From positions 1 to 64,000 of the forward strand of contig NZ_BPQG01000056.1 in assembly GCF_022179125.1 (NCBI RefSeq): 64,000 nt of DNA, written 5' to 3'. A model generated the notes under the pieces. It did no database searches. It saw nothing but the letters and a program-made list of their open reading frames with translations, and was not told where the DNA came from. Below, piece by piece: positions 33,073 to 42,740 of the stretch. Position 1 is the first letter of the stretch, and each line of letters begins with the position of its first letter. A program made the translations under genes and the position numbers. Origin of the DNA: Methylobacterium cerastii. GTDB lineage: Bacteria > Pseudomonadota > Alphaproteobacteria > Rhizobiales > Beijerinckiaceae.

Positions 33073-35328
33073 ATGCTTCAGGACCACGCCCCCGCCGCCG
33101 AGCCCGGCGAGATCGCGGATGCACCGGTGAGCCCGAGCGAGCTGCCCGCCGCGCCGGTCCGCCGCGGCCCGCCGCCGAACTGGCTCCGGCGGCGCATCGC
33201 GCGGCTGGAGCGCAACGGCGCCTCGACGCAGGTCTACCTCGTCGCGCTCGTGATCGCTTTGATCGGGCCGGGCCTGATCTTCACGGCGATCCTGCTCGCC
33301 CGCTACGCCTCCGTCGAGCGCGCCCGCTTCGAGCAGGACGCGCGCGAGAACGTGCGCGGCATCGCCCTGTCGGTCGACCGCGACACCGCCGGCCTGGTCT
33401 CGGTGCTGCAGACGCTGGCCACCTCGCCACGCCTCAAGGACGGCGAGTTCGAGGCGTTCGACGCCCAGGCGCGCCTCGTCCGCGAGGCGATCGACCTCGA
33501 CATCATGCTGCGCCGGCCGGACGGGCAGCAGATCGTGAACACCGGGATCAAGCGCGGCGGCATGCTGCCGGTCACCGCCCTGCCGCTCGACAAGGAGGTC
33601 GCCTCGGGCACGCAGCGGGCGATGGTGACGGGCTTCCTGCCGGGGCCGATGCCGAGCGACGCGACCTACGCGGTCGCCGTCCCGGTGATGGTGGGCACGA
33701 ACGTCGCCTACATCCTGAGCTTCAACGCGCCCTTGAGCCGCCTCCAGGCGATCCTCGCCCGAGAGGTGGTGGAAGGCTGGACCACCGGCATCTCCGACCG
33801 GCAGGCGCTGGTGCTCGCGCGCCTGCCGGACCCTGGCTCGGTCGTCGGTCGCCCGCGCCTCCAGAGCCTGCGCCAGATCCAGACCGAGACCCCCGGGGTG
33901 TGGGAGGGCAAGGACCGGCAGCATCGGCCGGTCGTGGTGGTGGAGGCGCGCTCGCGCCTCACCGGGTGGACGGTCGGCACCAGCATCCCGCAGGCCCTCG
34001 TCGACGCCCGGCTCCGGCGCTGGGTCTGGGCCTTCGGCGGATTCGGCCTCCTCGTGCTGGCGACCTCCTCGGCGCTCGCCGTCGTCCTGTGGTCGCGGGT
34101 CTCGCGCCCCTTGCGGCAGCTCGCGGCCTCCGGGCCGGCCCTTTCGCGCGGCGAGGCGATCCCCCGCATCGCCTCGCCGGTGCACGAGATCCGCCGGCTC
34201 GGCGACGTGCTCACCGACGCGTCCCTGCGCCTCAAGACCCGCGAGGGCGAGCGCGACCGGGCGCTCGCCGACACCCGCCGCGGGCTCTCGGCCCTGCGCG
34301 AGAGCGAGGCGCGCTTCCGCCACATGGCCGATTCCGCGCCGGCGCTGATCTGGATGACCGACGAGGACGCGACGATCAGCTTCGCCAACATGCACTTCGA
34401 GCACATCTTCGGCATGCCGGCGACGGCCCTGGCCAACGAGGGCTGGCACAAGATCATCCACCCCGACGACCTCGCCGGCTTCTCGACGACCTTCACGGAA
34501 GCCTTCGGGGCACGAAAGCCTTTCCGCACCGAGGTCCGCGTGATCGACCGCGACGGCGCGGTGCGCTGGCTGCGCTGCGAGGGCGTGCCGCGCCTCGACG
34601 ACGGCGGCACCTTCCTCGGCTACACCGGCTGCAACGTCGACATCACCGACGCCAAGTTCGCAGAAGAGCACCTGCTGCTCCTGATCCACGAGCTGAACCA
34701 CCGGGTGAAGAACACCCTGGCCACCGTGCAGTCGATCGCCAACCAGTCGTTGCGCGGTCTCGAAGGCGCCGAGGCGGACGCGGCCCGCGCGGCCTTCGAG
34801 GCCCGCCTGCTGGCGCTCGCCCGCGTCCACGACGTCCTCACCCGCGAGAGCTGGGAGGGGGCCGAGATCGGCACCGTCGTGGCCGACGCGATCCGGCCCC
34901 TCGACGCCACCGAGGTCTCGCGCTTCCGGGTCTCCGGGCCGCCCTTACGGCTGCCGCCGCGGATCGCCCTCTCCATCGCCATGGCGCTGCACGAGCTCGG
35001 CACCAACGCGGTGAAGTACGGCGCGCTCTCGCGGGAGGGCGGACGCATCGACATCGGCTGGACGATTCGGCGCGACGACGAGGTCTGCCTCACCCTGCAA
35101 TGGGTCGAGAGCGGTGGGCCGCCGGTCGCCAAGCCCACCCGCACCGGCTTCGGCTCGCGGCTGATCGAGCGCAGCCTCGCCCGCGAGCTCGCCGGCGAGG
35201 TCAACCTCGCCTTCGACCCCGGCGGCGTCGTCTGCACGATCGTCGCCCCGGTGCCGCCCCCCGGCCTGCTCGAGCGCAAGGGCGGCACCGACGTGCCGCG
35301 GATCGCCCCGCTCCCGCGGCTGGGGTAA
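33073..35328 (+). CDS. HWE-family sensor histidine kinase with periplasmic sensor and PAS
   Basis: This 751-residue kinase has membrane helices at about 54-77 and 316-342 that flank a periplasmic Cache-like sensor. A HAMP-like linker is followed by PAS/PAC near 410-526 (ESEARFRHMADSAPALIWMT). The HWE domain has the phosphorylated His in ELNHRVKNTLATVQSIANQS and a following RESWEGAEI. The ATPase N box is HELGTNAVKYGAL and the G box is GFGSRLIERSL. HWE kinases often feed the PhyR general-stress pathway in alphaproteobacteria, so a link with the EcfG-like factor in this window is possible but unproven. Confidence 0.9.
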   Translation: MLQDHAPAAEPGEIADAPVSPSELPAAPVRRGPPPNWLRRRIARLERNGASTQVYLVALVIALIGPGLIFTAILLARYASVERARFEQDARENVRGIALSVDRDTAGLVSVLQTLATSPRLKDGEFEAFDAQARLVREAIDLDIMLRRPDGQQIVNTGIKRGGMLPVTALPLDKEVASGTQRAMVTGFLPGPMPSDATYAVAVPVMVGTNVAYILSFNAPLSRLQAILAREVVEGWTTGISDRQALVLARLPDPGSVVGRPRLQSLRQIQTETPGVWEGKDRQHRPVVVVEARSRLTGWTVGTSIPQALVDARLRRWVWAFGGFGLLVLATSSALAVVLWSRVSRPLRQLAASGPALSRGEAIPRIASPVHEIRRLGDVLTDASLRLKTREGERDRALADTRRGLSALRESEARFRHMADSAPALIWMTDEDATISFANMHFEHIFGMPATALANEGWHKIIHPDDLAGFSTTFTEAFGARKPFRTEVRVIDRDGAVRWLRCEGVPRLDDGGTFLGYTGCNVDITDAKFAEEHLLLLIHELNHRVKNTLATVQSIANQSLRGLEGAEADAARAAFEARLLALARVHDVLTRESWEGAEIGTVVADAIRPLDATEVSRFRVSGPPLRLPPRIALSIAMALHELGTNAVKYGALSREGGRIDIGWTIRRDDEVCLTLQWVESGGPPVAKPTRTGFGSRLIERSLARELAGEVNLAFDPGGVVCTIVAPVPPPGLLERKGGTDVPRIAPLPRLG

Positions 35329-35417
35329 CGGCGCTCGGGTTTCGGGTGGGGGCGAGGTAGCCGGGTCGGAGAGCCTGTCGGTTTCCTGCCGAATGCCGAA
35401 GCTGAACGAGCCTCCGT

Positions 35418-35550
35418 CCCACCCACCCCTCATCTGACGTGCTTTCGCGAAGCGGAAGCCTCGAAGGAGGCCTTCAGTGGTCGCGTGTCCGGCTGGAGGG
35501 CTCCTTCGAGGCCGCTTGCGCTGCACCTCAAAATGAGGGGGGTGGGTGGG
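35418..35550. repeat. Dispersed inverted repeat between convergent genes
   Basis: The left arm (CCCACCCACCCCTCAT, GAAGCGGAAGCCTCGAAGGA) is inverted in the right arm (CTCCTTCGAGGCCGCTTGCG, AATGAGGGGGGTGGGTGGG). The element occupies the middle of the 300-bp gap between the HWE kinase and the leftward autotransporter gene. It would fold into a long hairpin in either transcript. The flanks show no other feature. Confidence 0.7.
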
Positions 35551-35630
35551 GTGAACCGTAGAATATGAAGCCGCCGCGAGCTGATGATCGCGGCGGCGGG
35601 TCTTCAGACCGGTGGGGCGTCGGGGCCGGA

Positions 35631-38600
35631 TCAGAACCGGTAGGTGAAGTTGCCCTTCACCGCGTGGTCCTCGGCGCGGGTCCCGACCTGGCCGGTATAG
35701 GCGACGCCGAGGGTGGCGGCGGCCGAGACCCGCAGGTCGAGGCCGGCTTCCGCCACCAGGGCATCGCGGTCGATCGGGATGCCGGCGGTGAGGAAGGCCG
35801 GGCCGGTGGCGCCGAAGGCGAGCAGCGCGGTGGGCACCACGTCGCCGAAGGCGCGGCGGTAGCCGAGGAGGCCGTGGGCCGAGACCGGCACGCCGAGGCC
35901 GAGGTCGAGGCTGGTCTGCGCCCGCACGCCGGCGGTGGCGGTGCCAAGGTCGTAGTCGCGGGCAAAGCCCGTCAGCGCGGCGATGCCGCCGGTCTCGGTG
36001 AAGCGGTCGCGGCCGATCGAGACGTAGGCGCCGCCGACGAAGGGCTCTATGTAGGAGAGCGTCGTCACCGGGACCGGGGCGGCGTCCTTGCCGATCGGCG
36101 GCGTGGCGCCGCCGAAGACGAACTTGTAGCCGAGTTCGCCGAAACCCTGGATCGTCGAGCCGCCGGTCCGGGCGCTCGGCGTATCGGAGACGCCGGCGAA
36201 CAGCACCGTCCGGCGCAGGCGCGCCGCGTTGTCGGCGTAGACCGCGCCGAGCCGCAGCGAGACCGGCCCGAGCTCGTACCCGCCGTAGACGCCGCCGAAG
36301 CCGCTCTCGATCGAGCCGGATTGCAGGCGGCCGGCCGTGTCGAGGCTGGTCGAAGTGTAGCCGCCGGCGACGCCGACGCGGAAGCCGCTCTCCAGACGCA
36401 CGTCCGCGCCGAGCACGAAGCCCGAGGTCTGGCGCGACAGGCTCGCCGCGTTGCCGTCGGTGCGGGCCTCGCCGAAGCTGCCGAAGCCCTGGCCCCAGAG
36501 CCCGAACACCCGCGGATCGAGGGTGCGGACCGCCACCGGCGTCGGCGCGGCGCGCCGGCCGGGTAGGTCGGCGGTGTAGGCGGCCGGCAGGCGGCCGTAA
36601 TCGGCCCCGTCCGCGTAGCCCGGCGTCGCGCCCCAGCGCATCCGGTCGAGGATCGCCTCGCGGACGAAGAACGCCGTCTCGAACTCGGCCGAGATCGCGC
36701 TGGCATGGATGTCGCCGGTGAGCGCCCGGAATGCGCCGACCGCCTCCGAGGTGGTGAGCCCGACGGTGCGGTCGTAGACGCCGGCGCCGGGGCCGGCGGC
36801 CTGGATCGCGTTGGCGACCGCGCCCTGGTTGCGCGTCTGCGCGATCGTCGCGAAGGCGACGTCGTTGCGCGTCAGCGTCAGGTCGACCTCGGTCGGCTGG
36901 TAGCGCAGGGTCGGGGTGAGGAAGGCGAAGTTCGCGGTGACGCCCGAGAACTGGCCGGCGACGCCGCCCGCCGCGGTGAGGATCGCGTATTGGGTGCGCG
37001 GATCGTAGCTGCCGGCGGCCGCCAGGACCTGCACGGTGCCGCCCGCGAGCGTCGCCGCGCCGCCGACGGCGAGCCGGTCGGACTGCCCGGCGGCGTTGGC
37101 CTCGACCTGGAACGTCGAGCCCGCTGCGAACGCCGCGTTGCCCGAGACCGTCAGCGTGCCGATCGAATTGCCCGGCGCCACGGTGCCGCCCGACAGCGCG
37201 GTGATGCCGCCGACCGTGCCGGTGCCGCCCAGCAGGCCGCCGCCGTTGACGGTGACGAGGCCGGCGATGGTGCCGTTGGCGTAGAGCGCGCCGCCGCCGC
37301 CGATTCCGACGTTGGTGTTCAGCGTGTCGGCGGCGTCCATCCGCAGGGTGCCGGCGACGTTCCCGAAGTAGCCCGCAGCCGAGTACAGGTCGAGGCGGGC
37401 CCAGTAGCTCAGGTCCGTCCCGTAGAGGGCGGCGAGCGCGTTGGTCTGGGTGTTGACCAGGATCTGGTTGATCGTGCTCGTCTGCAGCGTGCCGTAGAGG
37501 CCGCCGTTCGGGGCGATCGTGCGCGCGGCGGCGGTGCTGCCGCCGTAGAGCGGCGCCAGCAGGATCGAGGCGTCGGGGCCGTTGGCCGGGGCCGCCTCGC
37601 GCGGGGCCTGCGCGAAGGTCAGGGTCGGCAGGCCGTAGGTCAGGCGCGCCTGGTAGAGCGCTTGGTTGGCGGCCGAGGGCAGGTAGGGGTTGTTCACGGT
37701 GTTGGCCGCGCTCGCCGCGCAGGCCGCGACGGTGTTGCCGCACTGCGCCGCCTCGTAGGCCTGCAACTCGGCCGCCGCCTTGGTGAACAGGCCCGGCACG
37801 TTGATCGCCGTGCCGGTCGTGGCCGCGTTGTTGACGTAGGCCGGGTTGGTGAAGGCCTGGGCGAGGTCGTAGGCCGAGAACGCCCGCGAGGCGATGATGT
37901 CGAGCGGGTAGTGGACGCCGAGCACGATGCGGCTGTTGCCGTAGTCCGACGCGCGCAGCAGCATGTTCTGGTACTGCTGCGGCACCAGCATCGCGAGCAG
38001 GTATCCGTCGGTATAGGCGTACTGCGTGTGGCCGCTCGGGAAGGACGGGTTGGTGGCGATGCCGCTCAGTGCCGTCGGGTCGAAGACGTTGTAGCGGGCC
38101 TGCGCGACCTGGATCGGACGCGAGGAGCCGTAGACGTCCTGGCCGGCTTGCGTGTTGCGCACGCCGTAGGCGAGGTCGAGGACGCTGTCGGAGCGGTTGG
38201 GCAGGGTGCCGGTCGTCCCGGCCGCACCGGCGGGGGATCCGGCGGGGATCGTGTAGGGACCGGTGGGCAGGGTGTAGCCGGCGGGCGCCACCGCCGGCAC
38301 CGGCACGTAGCCGGCCGGCGTTGTGCTCGGGTTCGTCGCCGCGCCGTTGGCGAAGTAGTTCTTCGCGACGCCGAGGTCGGCGCTGAACACGCTGTAGGCC
38401 TGGTTCAGCAGGTTGAAGGTGCCGGTCAGCGGCCCGGAGGTCGCGTTGCTCGCGCGGATGCCGGTCTGGTAGATCGCGCCGAGCTGCGGCCCGAGGCCGC
38501 CGACGGGCTGGACGGGGCTCAGGCCGCCCGCGCTCTGCGGCGCCTGCGACGGCAGGCCGCCGGCGATGTTGTCGGCCGGCCCGAGGTTGACGCGGGTCCC

Positions 38601-38894
38601 ATTGGCGAGGGTGATCGTCGTGGCGAAGGCGGCGCTGCCCGGCAGCGCCTTGTCGCTGATCGCCTTCTGCTGGTCGGCGACCGAGGCACCCTGGTTCTGG
38701 GCGATCGCCTGCGAGAGGTTGAGCTGCAGCGTCTGCTGGCCGACGGTCGTTCCGTTGAGGCCGAGGAACGGGCCGAGCAGGTTCAGCACGTTCACGTTCG
38801 ACGGCGTCGTGTTGACGGTCTGCGCCTGCGCTGTGCCGGCCCCGTAAGTCGCGACCATCACCGTGATGATCGACACGCCCTGCTTGAAGTCCAT
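35631..38894 (-). CDS. PAP2 acid phosphatase fused to autotransporter barrel
   Basis: This 1087-residue protein has a signal peptide (VSIITVMVATYGAGTAQA). It then has a vanadium-haloperoxidase/PAP2-type phosphatase domain in residues ~90-420, with NPSFPSGHTQYAYTDGY near 285 and the partner motif SRIVLGVHYPLDIIASR near 320. A Gly-rich beta-helical passenger (TVNGGGLLGGTGTVGGITAL, GTVAPGNSIGTLTVSG) follows, and then a C-terminal autotransporter barrel of about 280 residues ending NFTYRF with a terminal Phe. A phosphatase is thus displayed on or released from the outer membrane by type V secretion. Natural substrates are unknown; phosphate scavenging is plausible. Confidence 0.9.
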   Translation of the reverse strand: MDFKQGVSIITVMVATYGAGTAQAQTVNTTPSNVNVLNLLGPFLGLNGTTVGQQTLQLNLSQAIAQNQGASVADQQKAISDKALPGSAAFATTITLANGTRVNLGPADNIAGGLPSQAPQSAGGLSPVQPVGGLGPQLGAIYQTGIRASNATSGPLTGTFNLLNQAYSVFSADLGVAKNYFANGAATNPSTTPAGYVPVPAVAPAGYTLPTGPYTIPAGSPAGAAGTTGTLPNRSDSVLDLAYGVRNTQAGQDVYGSSRPIQVAQARYNVFDPTALSGIATNPSFPSGHTQYAYTDGYLLAMLVPQQYQNMLLRASDYGNSRIVLGVHYPLDIIASRAFSAYDLAQAFTNPAYVNNAATTGTAINVPGLFTKAAAELQAYEAAQCGNTVAACAASAANTVNNPYLPSAANQALYQARLTYGLPTLTFAQAPREAAPANGPDASILLAPLYGGSTAAARTIAPNGGLYGTLQTSTINQILVNTQTNALAALYGTDLSYWARLDLYSAAGYFGNVAGTLRMDAADTLNTNVGIGGGGALYANGTIAGLVTVNGGGLLGGTGTVGGITALSGGTVAPGNSIGTLTVSGNAAFAAGSTFQVEANAAGQSDRLAVGGAATLAGGTVQVLAAAGSYDPRTQYAILTAAGGVAGQFSGVTANFAFLTPTLRYQPTEVDLTLTRNDVAFATIAQTRNQGAVANAIQAAGPGAGVYDRTVGLTTSEAVGAFRALTGDIHASAISAEFETAFFVREAILDRMRWGATPGYADGADYGRLPAAYTADLPGRRAAPTPVAVRTLDPRVFGLWGQGFGSFGEARTDGNAASLSRQTSGFVLGADVRLESGFRVGVAGGYTSTSLDTAGRLQSGSIESGFGGVYGGYELGPVSLRLGAVYADNAARLRRTVLFAGVSDTPSARTGGSTIQGFGELGYKFVFGGATPPIGKDAAPVPVTTLSYIEPFVGGAYVSIGRDRFTETGGIAALTGFARDYDLGTATAGVRAQTSLDLGLGVPVSAHGLLGYRRAFGDVVPTALLAFGATGPAFLTAGIPIDRDALVAEAGLDLRVSAAATLGVAYTGQVGTRAEDHAVKGNFTYRF

Positions 38895-39080
38895 GATTCG
38901 CCCCCTCGCGCCGCTCGTCGCGCTCGATGGCGAAGGACTATCGAACTCTACGGCCGAGTCTTCGTCATAATCCAGTCACAATATTCACGCCGATCCAGCG
39001 TTGCCGGAAAGCAACATTCAAGAATACAACGTCGGCTAAGGACCAGGATTGGTGTCGGCCATCCATGGCGTGACTTGGCG

Positions 39081-40097
39081 CTACTGGGCGCGCCGCGACG
39101 GCGTCAGGCGCAGCCCGGGCGCGGGGCGTTCGAGCAGCACTTCGCGGCGGAAGCGCACGAGCCGCGCAGGACGGCCGGCGGTGCCGCTGGTGACGCCCTC
39201 GGTCTCCTCCACCAGCCCCTGCTGCGCCACCAGGCGGCGGAAGTTCTGCTTGTGGAGCTGCGCACCCGACAACGCCTCGACGGTGCGCTGGAGCTGCAGC
39301 AGCGTGAAGTGCGGCGGCATCAGCTCGAACACCACCGGGCGATACTTGATCTTGCCGCGCAGGCGCCCGATCGCGGTGGCGAGCACCCGGCGGTGGTCGA
39401 AGGCCATCGGCACGCCGGTGGGGTCGCCGGGGCGGGCGGGGCCGGCGTTGCCGGCGGCCTCCGGGATCAGCCCGGCCTCGAACAGCAGCTCGTAGCGCTC
39501 CAGCACGCGTTCCTCGTTCCAGGTCGCGCCGTTGAGGCCGAAGGTGAGGCCGAGGCGGTCGGCCCGCGAGCGCCGCAGCTTGGCGTCGGCTGGCGCGCCG
39601 GCCCAGGCCAGGAGCTCGGCCTCGATCGCGTCGAGCTCGGGCGGGCGCCCCTTCCGGAAATCCTCGTAGGGCAGGTAGCGATACCAGTTGCGCCACGCCG
39701 CCTCGGCGAGGCCCGCCGGGCGCTCCTCGCGCACCAGCGCGAGGTAGGCCACCGACAGGGTGTGGACGCCGGACGTGCTGTCCCCCTTGGCGTCGGCCTG
39801 CCGGTCGCGGTCGCCGAAGGTGTAGAGCTGCTCGACGTAGCCGAGGCGCTGGTGCGTCTGGCGCTCGACCCAGGCGCGCAGGCCCCGCTCGAGGGTGGCG
39901 TGCTCCGAGACCAGCGGCCCGGCCGGCAGCCCGTCGCCGCGCCCCGGGGCCTGGTCTGGCACGTGGACGGTCAGCGCCCGCGGCTCGCCCTCGGTGGCGG
40001 CGATGATCGCGGCGGCGAGCCCGACGGAGGAGGGGCTGGGCACCGTGCCGCCCGCGCGCGAGTCCGCCGACATCGTCTGTCCCGTCGCCCTGCCCAT
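39081..40097 (-). CDS. nadQ: NadQ/NrtR-like NAD biosynthesis regulator (COG4111)
   Basis: This 338-residue protein has a Nudix-like N-terminal domain (VGLAAAIIAATEGEPRALTV, HATLERGLRAWVERQTHQRL, YVEQLYTFGDRDRQ). A winged-helix C-terminal domain typical of NrtR/NadQ regulators follows (PPHFTLLQLQRTVEALSGAQ, HKQNFRRLVAQQGLVEET). Such proteins sense NAD-related metabolites and repress NAD biosynthesis. The two palindromes before nadABC in this window are likely targets (inference). The catalytic Nudix box is not evident, so it probably binds rather than hydrolyses its ligand. ATG 40097 has GGAG upstream. Confidence 0.78.
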   Translation of the reverse strand: MGRATGQTMSADSRAGGTVPSPSSVGLAAAIIAATEGEPRALTVHVPDQAPGRGDGLPAGPLVSEHATLERGLRAWVERQTHQRLGYVEQLYTFGDRDRQADAKGDSTSGVHTLSVAYLALVREERPAGLAEAAWRNWYRYLPYEDFRKGRPPELDAIEAELLAWAGAPADAKLRRSRADRLGLTFGLNGATWNEERVLERYELLFEAGLIPEAAGNAGPARPGDPTGVPMAFDHRRVLATAIGRLRGKIKYRPVVFELMPPHFTLLQLQRTVEALSGAQLHKQNFRRLVAQQGLVEETEGVTSGTAGRPARLVRFRREVLLERPAPGLRLTPSRRAQ

Positions 40098-40337
40098 CGC
40101 AACTCCGTCCGAAGCCGGCCGAATGCCCGTGATGCGGCCGCGCTGCGGCCCGCCGTTGCTTTAGCCGCAAACCCGCGTCCGCCGTCAACGCGGCGGGCAC
40201 GATCGGGCGGGGACGGCGCGATCCCGTGGGCTCTCGAAAGCGCTTGCTAAGCGTCGGCGCGATGGCCAGACATGCCTCGAGGTCTTCACGCGAGCCGGCA
40301 TCCCTGTCGCTCCACGAAGCTTTCGGGGAGGTGGGCG

Positions 40338-41063
40338 ATGCAGGCGGGCGGCAGCCTCGGGAACGCGACCACCGGCCGCGCGGCGGGTCCCAAGGTCGAC
40401 CTGCGGCTTTACGGCCTGCTCGACGTCGGCGTCTGCGGCGGCGACGGGCGGCGGCTCGCCGAGATGGCGGCGGCTGCAGTCTCCGGCGGCTGCACCCTGT
40501 TCCAGTATCGCGAGAAGGACATCGCCGACGCGCGCGCCGCACTCGCCCGCATCCGCGCGATCCACGCCGCGCTCGCCGGCCGCGCGCCGCTGCTGGTCAA
40601 CGACCGGGTCGACCTCGCGCTGGCCGCCGGTTGCGAGGGCGTGCATCTCGGCCAGTCGGACCTGCACCCGGCCGACGCGCGCCGGCTGCTCGGCGAGGGG
40701 GCGATCGTCGGCCTGACCCTGAAGACCGGCGCGCAGGCCGACGAGCTCTACCGCCTGCCGGTGGACTACGCCTGCATCGGCGGCGTCTTCGCCACCGCGA
40801 GCAAGGACAACCCGGACCCGCCCGTCGGCCTCGACGGGTTCGCGCGGATCGCATTCCGCGCCAGGCTCGCCCGCGGCGGCGCGGTGCCGGTCGGCGCGAT
40901 CGCCGGCATCGATGCGAGCAACGCCGCCGCGGTGATCGCCGCCGGCGCCGACGGGATCGCGGTGATCTCGGCCCTGTTCGGGGCCGAGGCGGTGGAGGGG
41001 AGGGCGCGCGACCTGCGGGCGCGGGTCGACGCGGCGCTCGCCGAGCGGGGAACCATCCGATGA
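40338..41063 (+). CDS. thiE: Thiamine phosphate synthase
   Basis: This 241-residue TIM-barrel enzyme joins HMP-diphosphate and thiazole phosphate. Its motifs are [18 protein letters not shown] near residue 50, [20 protein letters not shown] near 88, GQSDLHP and [20 protein letters not shown] near 195. GGGGAGGT lies before ATG 40338. Its stop overlaps thiD. No TPP riboswitch was found in the 230 bases upstream, which lie between it and the divergent NadQ-like gene. Confidence 0.92.
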   Translation: MQAGGSLGNATTGRAAGPKVDLRLYGLLDVGVCGGDGRRLAEMAAAAVSGGCTLFQYREKDIADARAALARIRAIHAALAGRAPLLVNDRVDLALAAGCEGVHLGQSDLHPADARRLLGEGAIVGLTLKTGAQADELYRLPVDYACIGGVFATASKDNPDPPVGLDGFARIAFRARLARGGAVPVGAIAGIDASNAAAVIAAGADGIAVISALFGAEAVEGRARDLRARVDAALAERGTIR

Positions 41064-41872
41064 CGCCGATCGCGCTGACCATCGCAGGATCGGATTCGGG
41101 CGGCGGTGCCGGAATCCAGGCCGACCTCAAGACCTTCTCGGCGCTCGGCGTCTACGGCGCCAGCGCGATCACCGCGCTGACCGCGCAGAACACCCTCGGC
41201 GTCCAGGGCATCCACGACGTGCCGGCCGGCTTCGTCGCCGCGCAGATCGAGAGCGTCTTCACCGACCTCGCCGTCACCGCCGTGAAGATCGGGATGCTGT
41301 CGCAGCCGGCGGTCATCGAGGCCGTCGCGGCAGCACTCGAGCGCTACGCGATCCCCAAGCGCATCCCCGTGGTGCTCGATCCGGTGATGGTCGCCACCAG
41401 CGGCGACCGGCTGATCTCGGACGATGCGGTCATGTTGCTCCGCAACCGCCTGATGCCGCTCGCCGACCTCGTCACCCCGAACCTGCCGGAGGCGGCGAGC
41501 CTCCTCGACGAGCCGGCGGCCGTGGACGAGAACGGCGCGGCGGCGCAGGCCCGGCGCCTCGTCGCGGCGGGCGCCCGCGGCGTGCTGATCAAGGGCGGCC
41601 ACGCCGAGGGCGACGAGAGCGTCGACCACCTGCTCACCGCCGACGGGCTCGTGCGGCGCTTCTCTGGAACCCGCCACCCGACCCGCAACACCCACGGCAC
41701 CGGGTGCACCCTGTCGGCGGCCGTCGCCGCCGGCCTCGCCAAGGGGATGACCCTCGAACAGGCGGTGCGCGCCGCCAAGGCCTACGTTAGCGACGCGATC
41801 GCTGCCGCAGACCGGCTCGCGATCGGCGCCGGGCATGGGCCGGTGCACCATTTCTTCGCGGTCTGGGCCTGA
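41060..41872 (+). CDS. thiD: Hydroxymethylpyrimidine/phosphomethylpyrimidine kinase
   Basis: This 270-residue ribokinase-fold enzyme phosphorylates HMP twice for thiamine synthesis. Seen are [20 protein letters not shown] at the start, [68 protein letters not shown] and the anion-hole end [19 protein letters not shown]. Its ATG overlaps the thiE stop by four bases. Confidence 0.95.
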   Translation: MTPIALTIAGSDSGGGAGIQADLKTFSALGVYGASAITALTAQNTLGVQGIHDVPAGFVAAQIESVFTDLAVTAVKIGMLSQPAVIEAVAAALERYAIPKRIPVVLDPVMVATSGDRLISDDAVMLLRNRLMPLADLVTPNLPEAASLLDEPAAVDENGAAAQARRLVAAGARGVLIKGGHAEGDESVDHLLTADGLVRRFSGTRHPTRNTHGTGCTLSAAVAAGLAKGMTLEQAVRAAKAYVSDAIAAADRLAIGAGHGPVHHFFAVWA

Positions 41873-41951
41873 ACGCACGGCAGAGACGCCGTCCCATCCA
41901 CACGCGCCGCCTTGCATCCGCCGGGCGATTGCGTTTGTAGTAGCGCACGAT

Positions 41952-41970
41952 CGTTCCGATAAACGGAACG
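41952..41970. promoter_or_regulatory. Palindromic operator upstream of the XRE-cupin regulator
   Basis: CGTTCCGATAAACGGAACG is a perfect 7-5-7 dyad located 16 bases before the ATG at 41987. Its position suggests autoregulation by the HTH-cupin protein that follows. Confidence 0.6.
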
Positions 41971-41986
41971 CAATGGCGAAGCGCGG

Positions 41987-42622
41987 ATGGCTGCGGCGAT
42001 GCAGGAACAGGCGGAACGGCCGGGTCGGGGCCGGGACATGCTGAACGGGGCGGCCGTGCTGTCGGGGCAGCTCGGCAAGACGATCCAGCGCCTGCGCAAG
42101 GCCTACAACCTCTCGCTGTCCGAGCTGGCCGAGCAATCCGGCGTCGCCAAGTCGATCATCAGCCAGATCGAGCGCAACGAGACCAATCCGACGCTGGCGA
42201 CGATCTGGCGCCTGTCGCAGGCGCTCGACGTCTCGATCGAGCGGGTGCTGGCGGCCAACGATGAAGAGCCCTTCATCGAGAAGTCCTCGCGGGCCGACAC
42301 GCCGATCCTCGTCTCCGAGGACGGCAAGGTGCGCCTCGCGATCATCGGCTGGGTCAAGACCATCGAGTGGCTGCAATGGTACGAGGTCTCCGCCGACCCC
42401 GGCGGAGTGCTCGATTCCGATCCGCACCAGCGCGGCTCAGTGGAATCGCTTTCGGTCTCGGAGGGCTGCTTCGAGGTCGAGATCGGCGGCGTCGTCCAGC
42501 GCGCGCGGGCTGGCGAGACCCTGCGCTATCGCTGCGACCGCCAGCACGCGGTGCGCTGCACCGGCGACGTGCCGGGGCGCGCGACCATGGTGGTGATCAT
42601 GAAGGCGGCGGTGATGGAGTGA
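41987..42622 (+). CDS. XRE-family regulator with cupin domain
   Basis: This 211-residue protein has a helix-turn-helix at about 30-85 (IQRLRKAYNLSLSELAEQSG, AKSIISQIERNETNPTLATI) and a C-terminal cupin barrel (GSVESLSVSEGCFEVEIGG, RARAGETLRYRCDRQHAVRC). Such regulators sense small molecules such as amino acids or polyamines in the cupin domain. The target is unknown; the palindrome just upstream suggests self-repression. Confidence 0.87.
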   Translation: MAAAMQEQAERPGRGRDMLNGAAVLSGQLGKTIQRLRKAYNLSLSELAEQSGVAKSIISQIERNETNPTLATIWRLSQALDVSIERVLAANDEEPFIEKSSRADTPILVSEDGKVRLAIIGWVKTIEWLQWYEVSADPGGVLDSDPHQRGSVESLSVSEGCFEVEIGGVVQRARAGETLRYRCDRQHAVRCTGDVPGRATMVVIMKAAVME

Positions 42623-42637
42623 GCGGCTTAAGCGCTT

Positions 42638-42740
42638 AGAGCATTTTCAAGCGAGGTGGATGCCGGCTCGCGTGAAGAAAATGCGACCACACAGTAGGTT
42701 AGAGCATTTTCCGTGATCCGGAGATCACGGAAAATGCTCT
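42638..42740. repeat. Dispersed ~103-bp palindromic element, copy 1
   Basis: This element shares its whole length with the inverted copy at 59233-59335: AGAGCA-TTTCAAGCGAGGTGG, CCGGCTCGCGTGAAGA, AATGCGACC, and a terminal hairpin. Here the hairpin is perfect: AGAGCATTTTCCGTGATC, loop CGGA, and the inverted arm (42701-42740). It lies between convergent genes, with the leftward lipoprotein gene's stop just inside its end. Confidence 0.8.

Noticed and set aside
36705-40250. 1181-codon plus-strand frame across the autotransporter and regulator genes
   Set aside because: It overlaps two convincing minus-strand genes in full and reads as Arg/Gly/Val-rich shadow sequence.
40199-40337. TPP riboswitch before thiED
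   Set aside because: No CTGAGA or other conserved TPP-aptamer core is present in the leader.
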